Below are positions 1 through 7,763 of a stretch of DNA of 47,028 nt, in pieces. The position numbers and the translations under genes were made by a program. The notes beneath the pieces were generated by a model that was not told the DNA's origin, made no database searches, and saw only the letters and a list, made by a program, of their open reading frames with translations. The stretch covers positions 46,782 through 93,809 of the forward strand of contig PAJB01000015.1 in NCBI GenBank assembly GCA_002710905.1, read 5' to 3'. How positions within the stretch are numbered: position 1 is the first letter of the stretch; each line of letters begins with the position of its first letter. This DNA is from Chloroflexota bacterium. Lineage in GTDB: Bacteria > Chloroflexota > Dehalococcoidia > UBA2979.

Positions 1-1581
1 AAAAATAACATTATTAACATTGTTCGTGAAGAAATGAATTCTATAGGATGCAATGAAATTCTTATGCCTGCCCTACAGCCAAGAGAATATTGGTCTCAGT
101 CTAATAGGGATACTGCTTTTGGAGAGATATTATTTTCACTAAATGATAGAAAAAAACGTAATCTTGTTCTTGGTCCCACTCATGAAGAAGTTGTTTCCCA
201 GCTTTTTGCTGAAAATGTTGAAACATACAAGCAATTACCCATTACTCTTTATCAAATTCAAACAAAATTCCGTGATGAGGCTAGACCTAGAGGAGGCTTA
301 GTGCGAACAAGAGAGTTTACTATGAAAGATGCATATAGCTTTGATATAGATGATGATGCCTTGGATCTTTCTTACGAAAAAATGACTAAAGCATATGAAA
401 ACATATTTCATAGATGCGGAATACCTGTTGTAAAAATTGAAGCAGATTCAGGTGCAATAGGCGGGAAAGGCTCACAAGAATTCATTTTTTTAAATGAGTC
501 TGGCGAAGATACCGTGGTTATGTGTAGTTGTGGATATGCTGCAAATGAAGAAAAAGCTTCTATTAAAATATCTGATGATCAAAATACAGACGTTTTAAAT
601 ATTGAAAAAGTTGAGACAAATGGATTAAAAACTATTGATGAATTATCAAATTTTTTTAATATGCCAAAAAAACATTTTATAAAATCAGTTTTTTATATTG
701 GCATAAATAAGGAAAAAAATGATGTTCCATTTATTGCTTTTACGAGGGGTGACCTTGAAATAAATGAAGTAAAATTAGCAAATATTTCAAATTTAACACA
801 TTTAAGGCAAATGACTGAAGAGGAAACAAAAAAGCATAATATTATTAGCGGTTATGCTGGACCTCACAAACTGAATTCTGAAATATTATCTATAGCTGAT
901 GATTCATTATCAAATTCATTCAATTTAATTGCAGGAGCTAATGAAGAAAATAGTCATTATAAAAATATAAACTTTAATCGTGATTGGAATGCTCATATTT
1001 TTGGTGATATTAAACTAGCTACAGAAGGTTCCTTATGTCATCTATGCGGTAAAAAATTAGAACATAAGCGTGGAATTGAACTAGGTCATGTTTTTAAATT
1101 AGGAAGTCTTTATTCTGAAAAATTTGATATTAAGATTTCTGGACCCGACCAACAAACAATCATTCCGATTATGGGCTGTTATGGAATTGGCATTGATAGA
1201 ATACTAGCATGTGCATCTGAAAATAATATAACTGAAAATTCACTCAATTGGCCAATGTCGATTTCACCATACAATATTCATATTGTTGATCTCAATAAAA
1301 ATATAGAGAATAAACAAATATCTGAATCGATAAACCAAATTAGTCAGCATGGCATAAGTATATTATTGGATGACAGAGATGAAACTCCTGGAAAAAAATT
1401 TGCAGATGCTGATCTGATTGGCATTCCAATAAAAATTATTATTTCTGACAGAAATCTTAAAAAGAATCAAGTTGAAATAATTAATCGGAATACCAATGAA
1501 ACTTCTTATGCTCCAATTGAGACATTTTATAAAGAAGCAATCAATTTATATGATCAATTAATTCAAGAATGTTCCATTTAA
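1..1581 (+). CDS. proS: Prolyl-tRNA synthetase, bacterial type with editing insert (5' end outside window)
   Basis: Charges tRNA-Pro with proline in the cytoplasm. The frame is open from base 1, and the residues before the first ATG at 34 (ending IVREE) match the family's first helix, so the gene starts outside the window and only some 40-50 residues are missing. Class II motifs are clear: motif 1 around NEILMPALQP, motif 2 FRDEARPRGG at 268-297, and motif 3 GCYGIGIDR at 1174-1200. Between motifs 2 and 3 lies the roughly 160-residue YbaK-like insert (about 520-1010) that hydrolyses Ala-tRNA-Pro in ProS of the E. coli type. The C-terminal anticodon-binding domain contains LDDRDETPGKKFADADLIG. 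The expected full length (about 560 residues) agrees with bacterial ProS. It lies just upstream of the nusA operon leader, same strand. Function is near certain. Confidence 0.96.
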   Translation, partial: KNNIINIVREEMNSIGCNEILMPALQPREYWSQSNRDTAFGEILFSLNDRKKRNLVLGPTHEEVVSQLFAENVETYKQLPITLYQIQTKFRDEARPRGGLVRTREFTMKDAYSFDIDDDALDLSYEKMTKAYENIFHRCGIPVVKIEADSGAIGGKGSQEFIFLNESGEDTVVMCSCGYAANEEKASIKISDDQNTDVLNIEKVETNGLKTIDELSNFFNMPKKHFIKSVFYIGINKEKNDVPFIAFTRGDLEINEVKLANISNLTHLRQMTEEETKKHNIISGYAGPHKLNSEILSIADDSLSNSFNLIAGANEENSHYKNINFNRDWNAHIFGDIKLATEGSLCHLCGKKLEHKRGIELGHVFKLGSLYSEKFDIKISGPDQQTIIPIMGCYGIGIDRILACASENNITENSLNWPMSISPYNIHIVDLNKNIENKQISESINQISQHGISILLDDRDETPGKKFADADLIGIPIKIIISDRNLKKNQVEIINRNTNETSYAPIETFYKEAINLYDQLIQECSI

Positions 1582-1601
1582 GAAATAAAAAAGAGTTGTA
1601 G

Positions 1602-1632
1602 ACAAAATAGCCAAATGATAAGCTTATTTTGT
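1602..1632 (+). promoter_or_regulatory. First leader hairpin between proS and nusA
   Basis: An 8-bp perfect inverted repeat (ACAAAATA at 1602-1609 and TATTTTGT at 1625-1632) encloses a 15-nt loop directly upstream of the stronger GC hairpin at 1651-1673. The stem is AT-rich and not followed by a U-run, so it is not itself a terminator. It may be part of a nusA leader structure or an alternative fold. Only the repeat is seen; a role is inferred. Confidence 0.35.
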
Positions 1633-1650
1633 AATGGTCTCGATGATAGA

Positions 1651-1680
1651 GGCGTGGGAGTAAAACCCACGTCTTTTTTA
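1651..1680 (+). terminator. Rho-independent terminator/attenuator hairpin in the nusA leader
   Basis: CGTGGG (1653-1658) pairs perfectly with CCCACG (1666-1671) across a 7-nt loop. G1652-U1672 and G1651-C1673 can extend the stem to 8 pairs. A run CTTTTTTATT follows at once, giving an intrinsic terminator. It ends about 50 nt before the nusA start codon, so it can stop proS transcripts and may also act as an attenuator for nusA. GUGGG/CCCAC terminator-like hairpins in front of the rimP-nusA operon are familiar in several phyla (from memory); here rimP is absent but the hairpin is present. Confidence 0.75.
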
Positions 1681-1728
1681 TTGAAAATCATATTAACAAC
1701 TTTAATTTTATTTAGTTAGGATATAAAA

Positions 1729-3198
1729 ATGTCAGAAAATTTTGTGACTGCTATCAAGCAACTCTCAAAAGAAAAGAACTTGGATCCAGATACCGTTTTT
1801 AGTGCAGTAGAAGCTGCTATGGCTTCAGCATTTAAAAAAGATGAACTGCAATATGCAAATCTAGAAGTTGAAATTGATAAAGAGACAGGCGAAATCAAAA
1901 TTACTAGAATTTATCAAGTTATTAATGATGATGATATAGAGGATGATGAAATTGAAGTATCTCCTGAACGAGCGATAGAAATGGGACATAAAAAAGCCAA
2001 AATAGGTGAAGATATAAAGGAAAAAATTAAAACTACAAAGAATTTAGGACGTATTGCTGCTCAAACAACTAAACAAGTTGTGTTGCAAAGAATACGTGAA
2101 GCTGAAAGAAACTCTGTGCATGACGAATTCAGCCAGCAAGTTGGCGAACTTGTAAGCGGAACGGTAATTCGTATTGATCCATCAAAAAATATTATTGTTG
2201 ATATTGGTAAAGCTGAAGGCCTGATTCCGCAAAGTGAACAAATTCGTAGCGAGCATTATCGATCTGGGCAACGAGTCAAGTTATATATTAAAGATGTAAA
2301 TAAAATGGGGAGAGGACCACAAATAATTTTATCAAGAAAATCAGAAAATCTAATTGAAAAATTATTTGAGATTGAAGTACCTGAACTAAATAAAGGAATA
2401 GTAAAAATCATGAAAGTAGCTCGTTCAGCAGGAAGAAGAACTAAAGTTGCAGTTATAGCTACGCAGGTTGGAATAGACCCAATAGGATCAATTATTGGTA
2501 TGAGAGGGTCAAGAATTCAAAACATAATCAATGATTTAAATGGTGAAAGAATTGATCTTATCAGATGGGATTCCAATATAGCTGCTTTTATTACAAGCGC
2601 ATTAAGTCCAGCAGAGATTGTATCAATTAATATAGATGAGTCAACTAAAACAGCATTTATTGCTGTACCAGATAAGCAGTTATCATTAGCAATTGGACGT
2701 AATGGTGAAAATGCAACTCTTGCAGCAAAATTAACTGGCTATACTATAGATTTGCAAGCAGAGAGTGCATTAATTAATTCTGGTGAAGATCTTATTCCTC
2801 CCCCTGAGCCAAATCTGGCAGAGATATTAGAACAGAGTCAAATTCAAGATCTTGAAAAATCTATTAATCAAGAAATAGTAGAAGAAAGTGCAAAAGATGA
2901 TAGCAGTACAGATGTTTCAGAAATTAAGCTAACTCCTGAACAAGAAATTATTCAAGAATATACAATAGCTGCTAATCAAGCTAACCAAGCAGAAGGTACT
3001 GCTTCAGAAGAAACTCAAGATGCCAATCAAGCTATTCAAGAAGATACTAAAGGCATCAGATTCGCTGAAGAAATACGTGATGTTGATCGAGGAGTTGATA
3101 AAAAATTAAAATCTAAAAAGAAAAGAAGCTCTAGAAAAGACATTGTTGAGGATGATGACGAATATGCAGAATACGCAGATCTATTTAAAGAAGATTAA
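1729..3198 (+). CDS. nusA: Transcription termination/antitermination factor NusA
   Basis: NusA binds RNA polymerase and nascent RNA and controls pausing, termination and antitermination. Domains in order: N-terminal polymerase-binding domain (residues 1-125); S1 domain from about 139 (GELVSGTVIRIDPSKNIIVDIG); KH1 with VGIDPIGSIIGMRGSRI at about 247; KH2 with LSLAIGRNGENATLAAKLTG at about 317-336. The final 145 residues are an acidic, Gln/Glu/Lys-rich tail ending in DDDEYAEYADLFKED. It has no helix-hairpin-helix repeats like those of E. coli NusA and is probably disordered. The ATG has AGGA 8 nt upstream. First gene of the run nusA-infB-rbfA-truB; the usual upstream rimP and the downstream ylxR/L7Ae-like genes are missing. 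A terminator hairpin in the leader may allow autoregulation. Confidence 0.96.
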   Translation: MSENFVTAIKQLSKEKNLDPDTVFSAVEAAMASAFKKDELQYANLEVEIDKETGEIKITRIYQVINDDDIEDDEIEVSPERAIEMGHKKAKIGEDIKEKIKTTKNLGRIAAQTTKQVVLQRIREAERNSVHDEFSQQVGELVSGTVIRIDPSKNIIVDIGKAEGLIPQSEQIRSEHYRSGQRVKLYIKDVNKMGRGPQIILSRKSENLIEKLFEIEVPELNKGIVKIMKVARSAGRRTKVAVIATQVGIDPIGSIIGMRGSRIQNIINDLNGERIDLIRWDSNIAAFITSALSPAEIVSINIDESTKTAFIAVPDKQLSLAIGRNGENATLAAKLTGYTIDLQAESALINSGEDLIPPPEPNLAEILEQSQIQDLEKSINQEIVEESAKDDSSTDVSEIKLTPEQEIIQEYTIAANQANQAEGTASEETQDANQAIQEDTKGIRFAEEIRDVDRGVDKKLKSKKKRSSRKDIVEDDDEYAEYADLFKED

Positions 3199-3224
3199 AC
3201 CAAATAACAAGTAAGGAATAATCT

Positions 3225-5051
3225 ATGGTAGAAACTGATAAAACTGATGAAACAATTAAATCAATCACGCTTCCTGACACTTTAACTGTAAAAGAGCTTG
3301 CCGATGAATTAGATTTGAGTGCAATAGAAATTATCAAAGAATTAATGAAAAATGGTGTCATGGCTACAATTAATCAAGTTGTTGATTTTGATACCGCAGC
3401 AATTGTATTAACTGATTTAGGGTATGAAGCTGTTGAAAAAGATAAAGAATCTATAGACGACACTGTTAAAGATGAAGGAAAAGATAGTAAAGATGTTTTT
3501 CAGTCTTTAAGATATAATCTAGATAACATAGAAAATGCAGAACCGCGTAGCCCAATAGTCACTGTTTTAGGACATGTAGATCATGGCAAAACAACGTTAT
3601 TAGACAAAATTAGAACTGCTAATGTAGCAAACAGTGAAGCAGGCAATATTACGCAAAGTGTGGCTGCATATAGAGCTCAATCCCCTGATAAGAGATCTAT
3701 TACTTTTATTGATACACCAGGCCATGCCGCATTTACAAATATGCGAAAAAGAGGAGCGCAAATAACAGACGTAGCTATAGTAGTAATTGCTGCTGACGAT
3801 GGTGTTATGCCACAAACAAAAGAGGTGATTGAATTTGTTAAATCAGCAAATATACCGATGATTGCAGCAATAAATAAAATTGATCTTAATGATGTTTCCG
3901 TAGACCGTGTTAAGCAACAGTTAATGGAAATTGGTTTAACACCAGAAGAATATGGTGGTGATTTGGTTGTATCAAATATCTCTGCCTTATCAGGTGAGGG
4001 TATCAATGAATTGCTAGAAACTACTCAATTAATTGCTGATTTACAAGAACTTAAGGCAAGATCAGAAGATCGAGCAGAAGGAATTATTTTAGAAGCAAAA
4101 ATTGATAAAAATAAAGGAATAACAGCAACAATTATTGTACAAAATGGCACACTTCATAAAAGTGAAATTATTAGTACGGAAACAACATATGGTAAAATTC
4201 GCTCAATGAATAATGAATACAATGAAAACATAGATGAAGCAGGCCCATCTGTCCCAGTAATAATAACTGGTCTAGCAGAAATGCCAGTACCTGGAGAAAA
4301 ATTCAGAGTTCAAAAAAATGAAAAAGAAGCTAAAAAAATTATTGAGACTGTGAAAAAGAAAAATAAAAAAGATTCTTTAAAAACAGCAGCAATAGCATCT
4401 GAATTAATAAGTTCAGGTAAAAATGAAAGTGACGAAACAAAACATTTAAATTTAATCATTAAATCAGATACTCAAGGCACAATGGAACCAATCTTGAAAA
4501 CATTGGATACATTTAATACAGAGGATGTGTCTATTAATATCATAGATGCAAGTATTGGCTCTATTAATGAAGCTGATGTAAGCCTTGCTTCAATTTCAGA
4601 GAGTGCAATTCTTGGATTTAATACCTACACTGAAACTGGTGCTGAAAAATTAGCAGATCAAGAAAATATTTCAATTAGTTCATTCACTATCATTTATGAT
4701 CTCAGAGAAGCAGTAGAGGCCTTAATTAATGAAATTCTAGGACCAATAGTAACTATCTTAGAAGTAGGAAAGGTTGAAGTAAAAAAGATATTTAAAATTG
4801 ATAAATCAGAAATGATCGCAGGATCATATGTCATCGAGGGTAAAATAACTAAAGGAGATCATGTGAAAATCATTAGAAACGAAGACGTTCTTGCAGAATC
4901 TATTATTGCAAACATAAAACGTGAAGCAGATGATGTGAACGAAGTAAATGCTGGAGCTGAATGTGGAATTAAATTATCAAATTTTAACAATTTTGAAGAG
5001 AATGATCAAATAATTGCTTTTCATATTAATGAAGAAAAAAGAACACTATAA
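3225..5051 (+). CDS. infB: Translation initiation factor IF-2 (short form)
   Basis: GTPase that places fMet-tRNA on the 30S subunit and promotes subunit joining. At 608 residues it is much shorter than E. coli IF-2 because the long variable N-terminal region is absent: one IF2_N domain (about 17-65) is followed by a short acidic linker and the G domain. G motifs: GHVDHGKT 116-123, DTPGHAAF from 163 with the catalytic His, NKID 217-220, and SALSGEG. Domains II, III and IV follow, ending with ECGIKLSNFNNF and the family-typical KRTL. One oddity is the switch I sequence GNITQSVAAY (140-149), where most IF-2 proteins have GGITQHIGAY. It lies 26 nt after nusA with an AAGGA-type ribosome-binding site and is clearly in the same operon. 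Confidence 0.96.
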   Translation: MVETDKTDETIKSITLPDTLTVKELADELDLSAIEIIKELMKNGVMATINQVVDFDTAAIVLTDLGYEAVEKDKESIDDTVKDEGKDSKDVFQSLRYNLDNIENAEPRSPIVTVLGHVDHGKTTLLDKIRTANVANSEAGNITQSVAAYRAQSPDKRSITFIDTPGHAAFTNMRKRGAQITDVAIVVIAADDGVMPQTKEVIEFVKSANIPMIAAINKIDLNDVSVDRVKQQLMEIGLTPEEYGGDLVVSNISALSGEGINELLETTQLIADLQELKARSEDRAEGIILEAKIDKNKGITATIIVQNGTLHKSEIISTETTYGKIRSMNNEYNENIDEAGPSVPVIITGLAEMPVPGEKFRVQKNEKEAKKIIETVKKKNKKDSLKTAAIASELISSGKNESDETKHLNLIIKSDTQGTMEPILKTLDTFNTEDVSINIIDASIGSINEADVSLASISESAILGFNTYTETGAEKLADQENISISSFTIIYDLREAVEALINEILGPIVTILEVGKVEVKKIFKIDKSEMIAGSYVIEGKITKGDHVKIIRNEDVLAESIIANIKREADDVNEVNAGAECGIKLSNFNNFEENDQIIAFHINEEKRTL

Positions 5052-5067
5052 ATAAAAGGAGTGCGTT

Positions 5068-5427
5068 ATGACTCGCCGCACAAAGCAGGTCGGCGCATTG
5101 ATCCAAAAAGTCATTGCTGAGATTGTACAAAAAAAAATTAAAAATCCTTTTTTAAGTGATTATCTTATTTCGATTACTGATGTTGATATTTCTAAGGATT
5201 TCAGTAGTGCTAAAATATATATAAGTTATGTACCTCATGACGATGAAGAGGAAAAAATAATAGATACGCTACAAAAATCTGAAGGATTTTTCAGAAAAGA
5301 ACTTAGCAATGAAATTAGATTAAAAAAAATACCTAAACTCAATTTCATTCTTGATAAAACTAATTTCAATGTTGCAAAAATAGAAAAATTAATTAAAGAA
5401 TTACCAAATAATTCAGAGAGTTTATAA
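5068..5427 (+). CDS. rbfA: Ribosome-binding factor A
   Basis: A small KH-type protein of 119 residues that binds the 5' region of 16S rRNA during late 30S maturation. The family pattern is visible: an N-terminal RRTKQVGALIQKVIAEIVQ helix, SITDVDISKDFSSAKIYISYV, a middle helix beginning LQKSEGFFRKELSNEIRLKKIPKLNFILD, and a C-terminal helix containing KIEKLIKEL. The ATG is preceded by AAAAGGAGTGCGTT, a strong ribosome-binding site. Position 16 nt after infB and before truB is the classic order in bacteria. Length is normal and nothing is missing. Confidence 0.95.
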   Translation: MTRRTKQVGALIQKVIAEIVQKKIKNPFLSDYLISITDVDISKDFSSAKIYISYVPHDDEEEKIIDTLQKSEGFFRKELSNEIRLKKIPKLNFILDKTNFNVAKIEKLIKELPNNSESL

Positions 5428-5448
5428 ACATAGCGATAGTTAATTGTA

Positions 5449-6372
5449 ATGGAAAATTTTTCTGGTGGATTTATTAATTTATATAAAGAAGCTAATATTT
5501 CATCTCTGCAATCATCAAGGCCACTAAAAAGAATTTTTTTGGAAAAAAAAATCGGTCATATTGGAACATTAGATCCAGCCGCTGAGGGAGTTTTGCCAAT
5601 TGCGATAGGCAAAGCAACAAAGTTGATTGATTTTGTATTAAAGGATAGTAAAACCTATAAAGCAATAATTGATTTTGGTATTGAAACCGATACTCTCGAT
5701 CTTGAAGGCAAAATAATTCGAACAGAAAATACAGATCACATAAATGAAAGTCTAATCAAAAAAAAGCTAAAAAAATTCATTGGAGAGATTAATCAAGTGC
5801 CTCCTGAATATAGTGCTATTAAAATTTCTGGACAAAGGGCTTATGAAATGAAGCGAAAAGGAGAAAATCCTAAAATATCTGCAAGAAAAACTAAAATTCA
5901 CAAAATACACTTGATTAAATTTGTTGAAAAAAATCAAAATTGCCAACGACCAAAAGTAGAATTAGAAATAGAATGTGCGACAGGATTTTATGTAAGATCA
6001 TTTGCTCGTGATTTAAGTTATGAATGCAAGACAGTTGGTACATTGGCTCATCTACAAAGACTATCAGTGTCTTCATTAGATATTAATAATTCTTACAAAA
6101 TTAAGGAAATTCTTGAAAATCAACAAAGGATTTCAGATTTTATCATTCCAATGAATAAATTAATCAAATTACCAAAAATCATTTTATTCGAACAAGACAT
6201 AGGCTTAATTCAAAATGGAAAATTTATTGCAATGAAGAATTACAATCCACAAATAAATATACAAAAGGATAATGATCACTATATGTGTGTTGACAAAAAC
6301 GAAAAAATTGTATGTATTGCTAAAATTGACTCACAAGATCAATTCATAAAACCTTTTAAAGTCTTAATATAA
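5449..6372 (+). CDS. truB: tRNA pseudouridine-55 synthase TruB
   Basis: Makes pseudouridine 55 in the T loop of tRNAs. The catalytic aspartate is D42 in GHIGTLDPAAEGVLP; the other family blocks are YKAIIDFGIETDTLDLEG, QVPPEYSAIKISGQRAYEMKRKGE and TGFYVRSFARDL. A C-terminal PUA-like extension of about 70 residues completes 307 residues, a usual length. Oddity: the N-terminal KPxGxTS block that normally contacts RNA is degenerate here (NLYKEANISSLQSS), although everything after it is intact. The gene follows rbfA by 21 nt, but the ATG has no convincing ribosome-binding site, so translation may depend on coupling within the operon. Confidence 0.94.
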   Translation: MENFSGGFINLYKEANISSLQSSRPLKRIFLEKKIGHIGTLDPAAEGVLPIAIGKATKLIDFVLKDSKTYKAIIDFGIETDTLDLEGKIIRTENTDHINESLIKKKLKKFIGEINQVPPEYSAIKISGQRAYEMKRKGENPKISARKTKIHKIHLIKFVEKNQNCQRPKVELEIECATGFYVRSFARDLSYECKTVGTLAHLQRLSVSSLDINNSYKIKEILENQQRISDFIIPMNKLIKLPKIILFEQDIGLIQNGKFIAMKNYNPQINIQKDNDHYMCVDKNEKIVCIAKIDSQDQFIKPFKVLI

Positions 6373-6416
6373 TATAGCTGATAGGATAGAAATAAATACA
6401 ATGAAGAAAATTAGCT

Positions 6417-6968
6417 ATGGAAAAATTTAATTTCATTACAAAAATAATTATTAAATTAGATATTAATCCGAATATCGTTACGTTAACTGGAGCACTCGGG
6501 ACTATTATTGGAGCAGTGATGCTGATCCTTGATTTGAGAGTGGCATCGATATTATTTATTGCCGTCTTTAGTCTTTTTGATGCAATGGATGGAACGATTG
6601 CACGAATACAAAATAAACAATCAAGTCTAGGTAAATTTTTAGATTCTAACTTAGATCGTATCGCTGATACAGCTATTTTTTTAGCCATAATGAGTCAGCT
6701 TAATTTAGAAGAAATATCTACTTTATACATATCAATGGCTGCCCTTGCAGTGTCTTTAATTACATCTTATATCCAAGCGACTGCTGAAATTGCAAATGTA
6801 AAAATCTTATCAGGCCCATTAAGCAGATTGCCAAGAGTTTTATTATTATTAATTGCAATAATTACCCAACAATATAGAAATATTTTAATTATCATTTTAA
6901 TATTGGGTATTGTGACTGCGGTCCTTAGATTATATTCTGGATTAATTAGAATTAGTGAAAAGAGTTAA
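6417..6968 (+). CDS. CDP-alcohol phosphatidyltransferase family membrane protein
   Basis: Transfers a phosphatidyl group from CDP-diacylglycerol (or a related CDP-lipid) to an alcohol such as glycerol 3-phosphate or inositol phosphate. The full family signature D-x2-D-G-x2-A-R-x8-G-x3-D-x3-D is present, with metal-binding aspartates D55, D58, D76 and D80. The 183 residues form about six membrane segments. The alcohol acceptor cannot be told from sequence; phosphatidylglycerophosphate synthase or a phosphatidylinositol-phosphate-synthase-like enzyme are both possible. It follows truB by 44 nt and overlaps the next gene by 14 nt, so it is probably the fifth gene of the nusA operon. Confidence 0.85.
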   Translation: MEKFNFITKIIIKLDINPNIVTLTGALGTIIGAVMLILDLRVASILFIAVFSLFDAMDGTIARIQNKQSSLGKFLDSNLDRIADTAIFLAIMSQLNLEEISTLYISMAALAVSLITSYIQATAEIANVKILSGPLSRLPRVLLLLIAIITQQYRNILIIILILGIVTAVLRLYSGLIRISEKS

Positions 6969-7761
6969 ATTGCTAGATAATCAAGTAAAACAGGGAATAT
7001 TCAATCATTTCTCTTCATCACTAATTGGTCAAGTCAGCCTCGATGTTTGGCTAGAAGACAAGCCAGCAATTGCTAGAGTAGATCAAGATGAATGTACTCA
7101 TTGCGATGATGTCAAAAATGTATCTAAAGAAATTAGCAATTTACATCCAAATATATCACTAACTTATTATGATATGGAGCAACATTCGTCTAGAGCGTCT
7201 GATGAGAAAATTGAACTTGCACCAACTACAATCGTTCGTGGAAATGCACGATCAATCAGATTTGTTGGATTTTGGTGGGGGGCATTATTCCCAGCTTTTT
7301 TAGATACTATTATTACAATTGGTAATGGCATTCCTGTTTTATCACCAGAAAATCAACAACTAATAAGTCAAATTAATGAAAAAGTAAAAATAGACTTATT
7401 TTTATCACCTTTTGAAAATATTTCTACCAATCAGATGATTATTCTTTCGAATATTGCATTAATGTCTAACAAAGTGTCATTGAATATTTACGAAATGTCT
7501 GAATTTCCAATTTTAGCTAAAGCAAAAAACATCAGTAAAATTCCCACGATTGATATAAATGGAACACGAATAGAAGGAGGTCTTGAGGAAGAAGCATTAT
7601 GTTCTCATATTCAAAAAATTGCTTCAGGTAACAAAGACATCATATTAAAGTTAGATAATCCATCAATGCCTTATATTAGCGAAGACGAGGCAAAAAAAAT
7701 GCAAGGTAATAGTCAGCCTCAATCAGAAAGTAGTGGAATAATTTTGCCCGGACAAAATTAG
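6955..7761 (+). CDS. Double thioredoxin-fold (glutaredoxin/PDO-like) protein
   Basis: Probable cytoplasmic thiol-disulfide oxidoreductase with two thioredoxin-like halves, as in protein disulfide oxidoreductases and the AhpF N-terminal domain. The first half has a CxxC redox site (C47-T-H-C50). The second half has the expected fold signals, ending in the cis-proline block KIPTIDINGTRIEGGLEEEAL, but the usual TPTCPYC active site reads SPFENIS, so that centre is lost. A Gln/Ser-rich tail of about 20 residues follows. The start is GTG at 6955, inside the previous gene; no better start lies nearby. It ends 2 nt from an oppositely transcribed gene. Substrate unknown. Confidence 0.7.
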   Translation: MKRVKLLDNQVKQGIFNHFSSSLIGQVSLDVWLEDKPAIARVDQDECTHCDDVKNVSKEISNLHPNISLTYYDMEQHSSRASDEKIELAPTTIVRGNARSIRFVGFWWGALFPAFLDTIITIGNGIPVLSPENQQLISQINEKVKIDLFLSPFENISTNQMIILSNIALMSNKVSLNIYEMSEFPILAKAKNISKIPTIDINGTRIEGGLEEEALCSHIQKIASGNKDIILKLDNPSMPYISEDEAKKMQGNSQPQSESSGIILPGQN

Positions 7762-7763
7762 AA

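Noticed and set aside
1582..1728. tRNA or small RNA gene between proS and nusA
   Set aside because: No TpsiC-like GTTC block or cloverleaf is visible; the two hairpins fit a terminator/leader instead.
3677..4006. 109-codon open frame antisense to infB
   Set aside because: Lies opposite the G domain of IF-2, where conservation explains the open frame.
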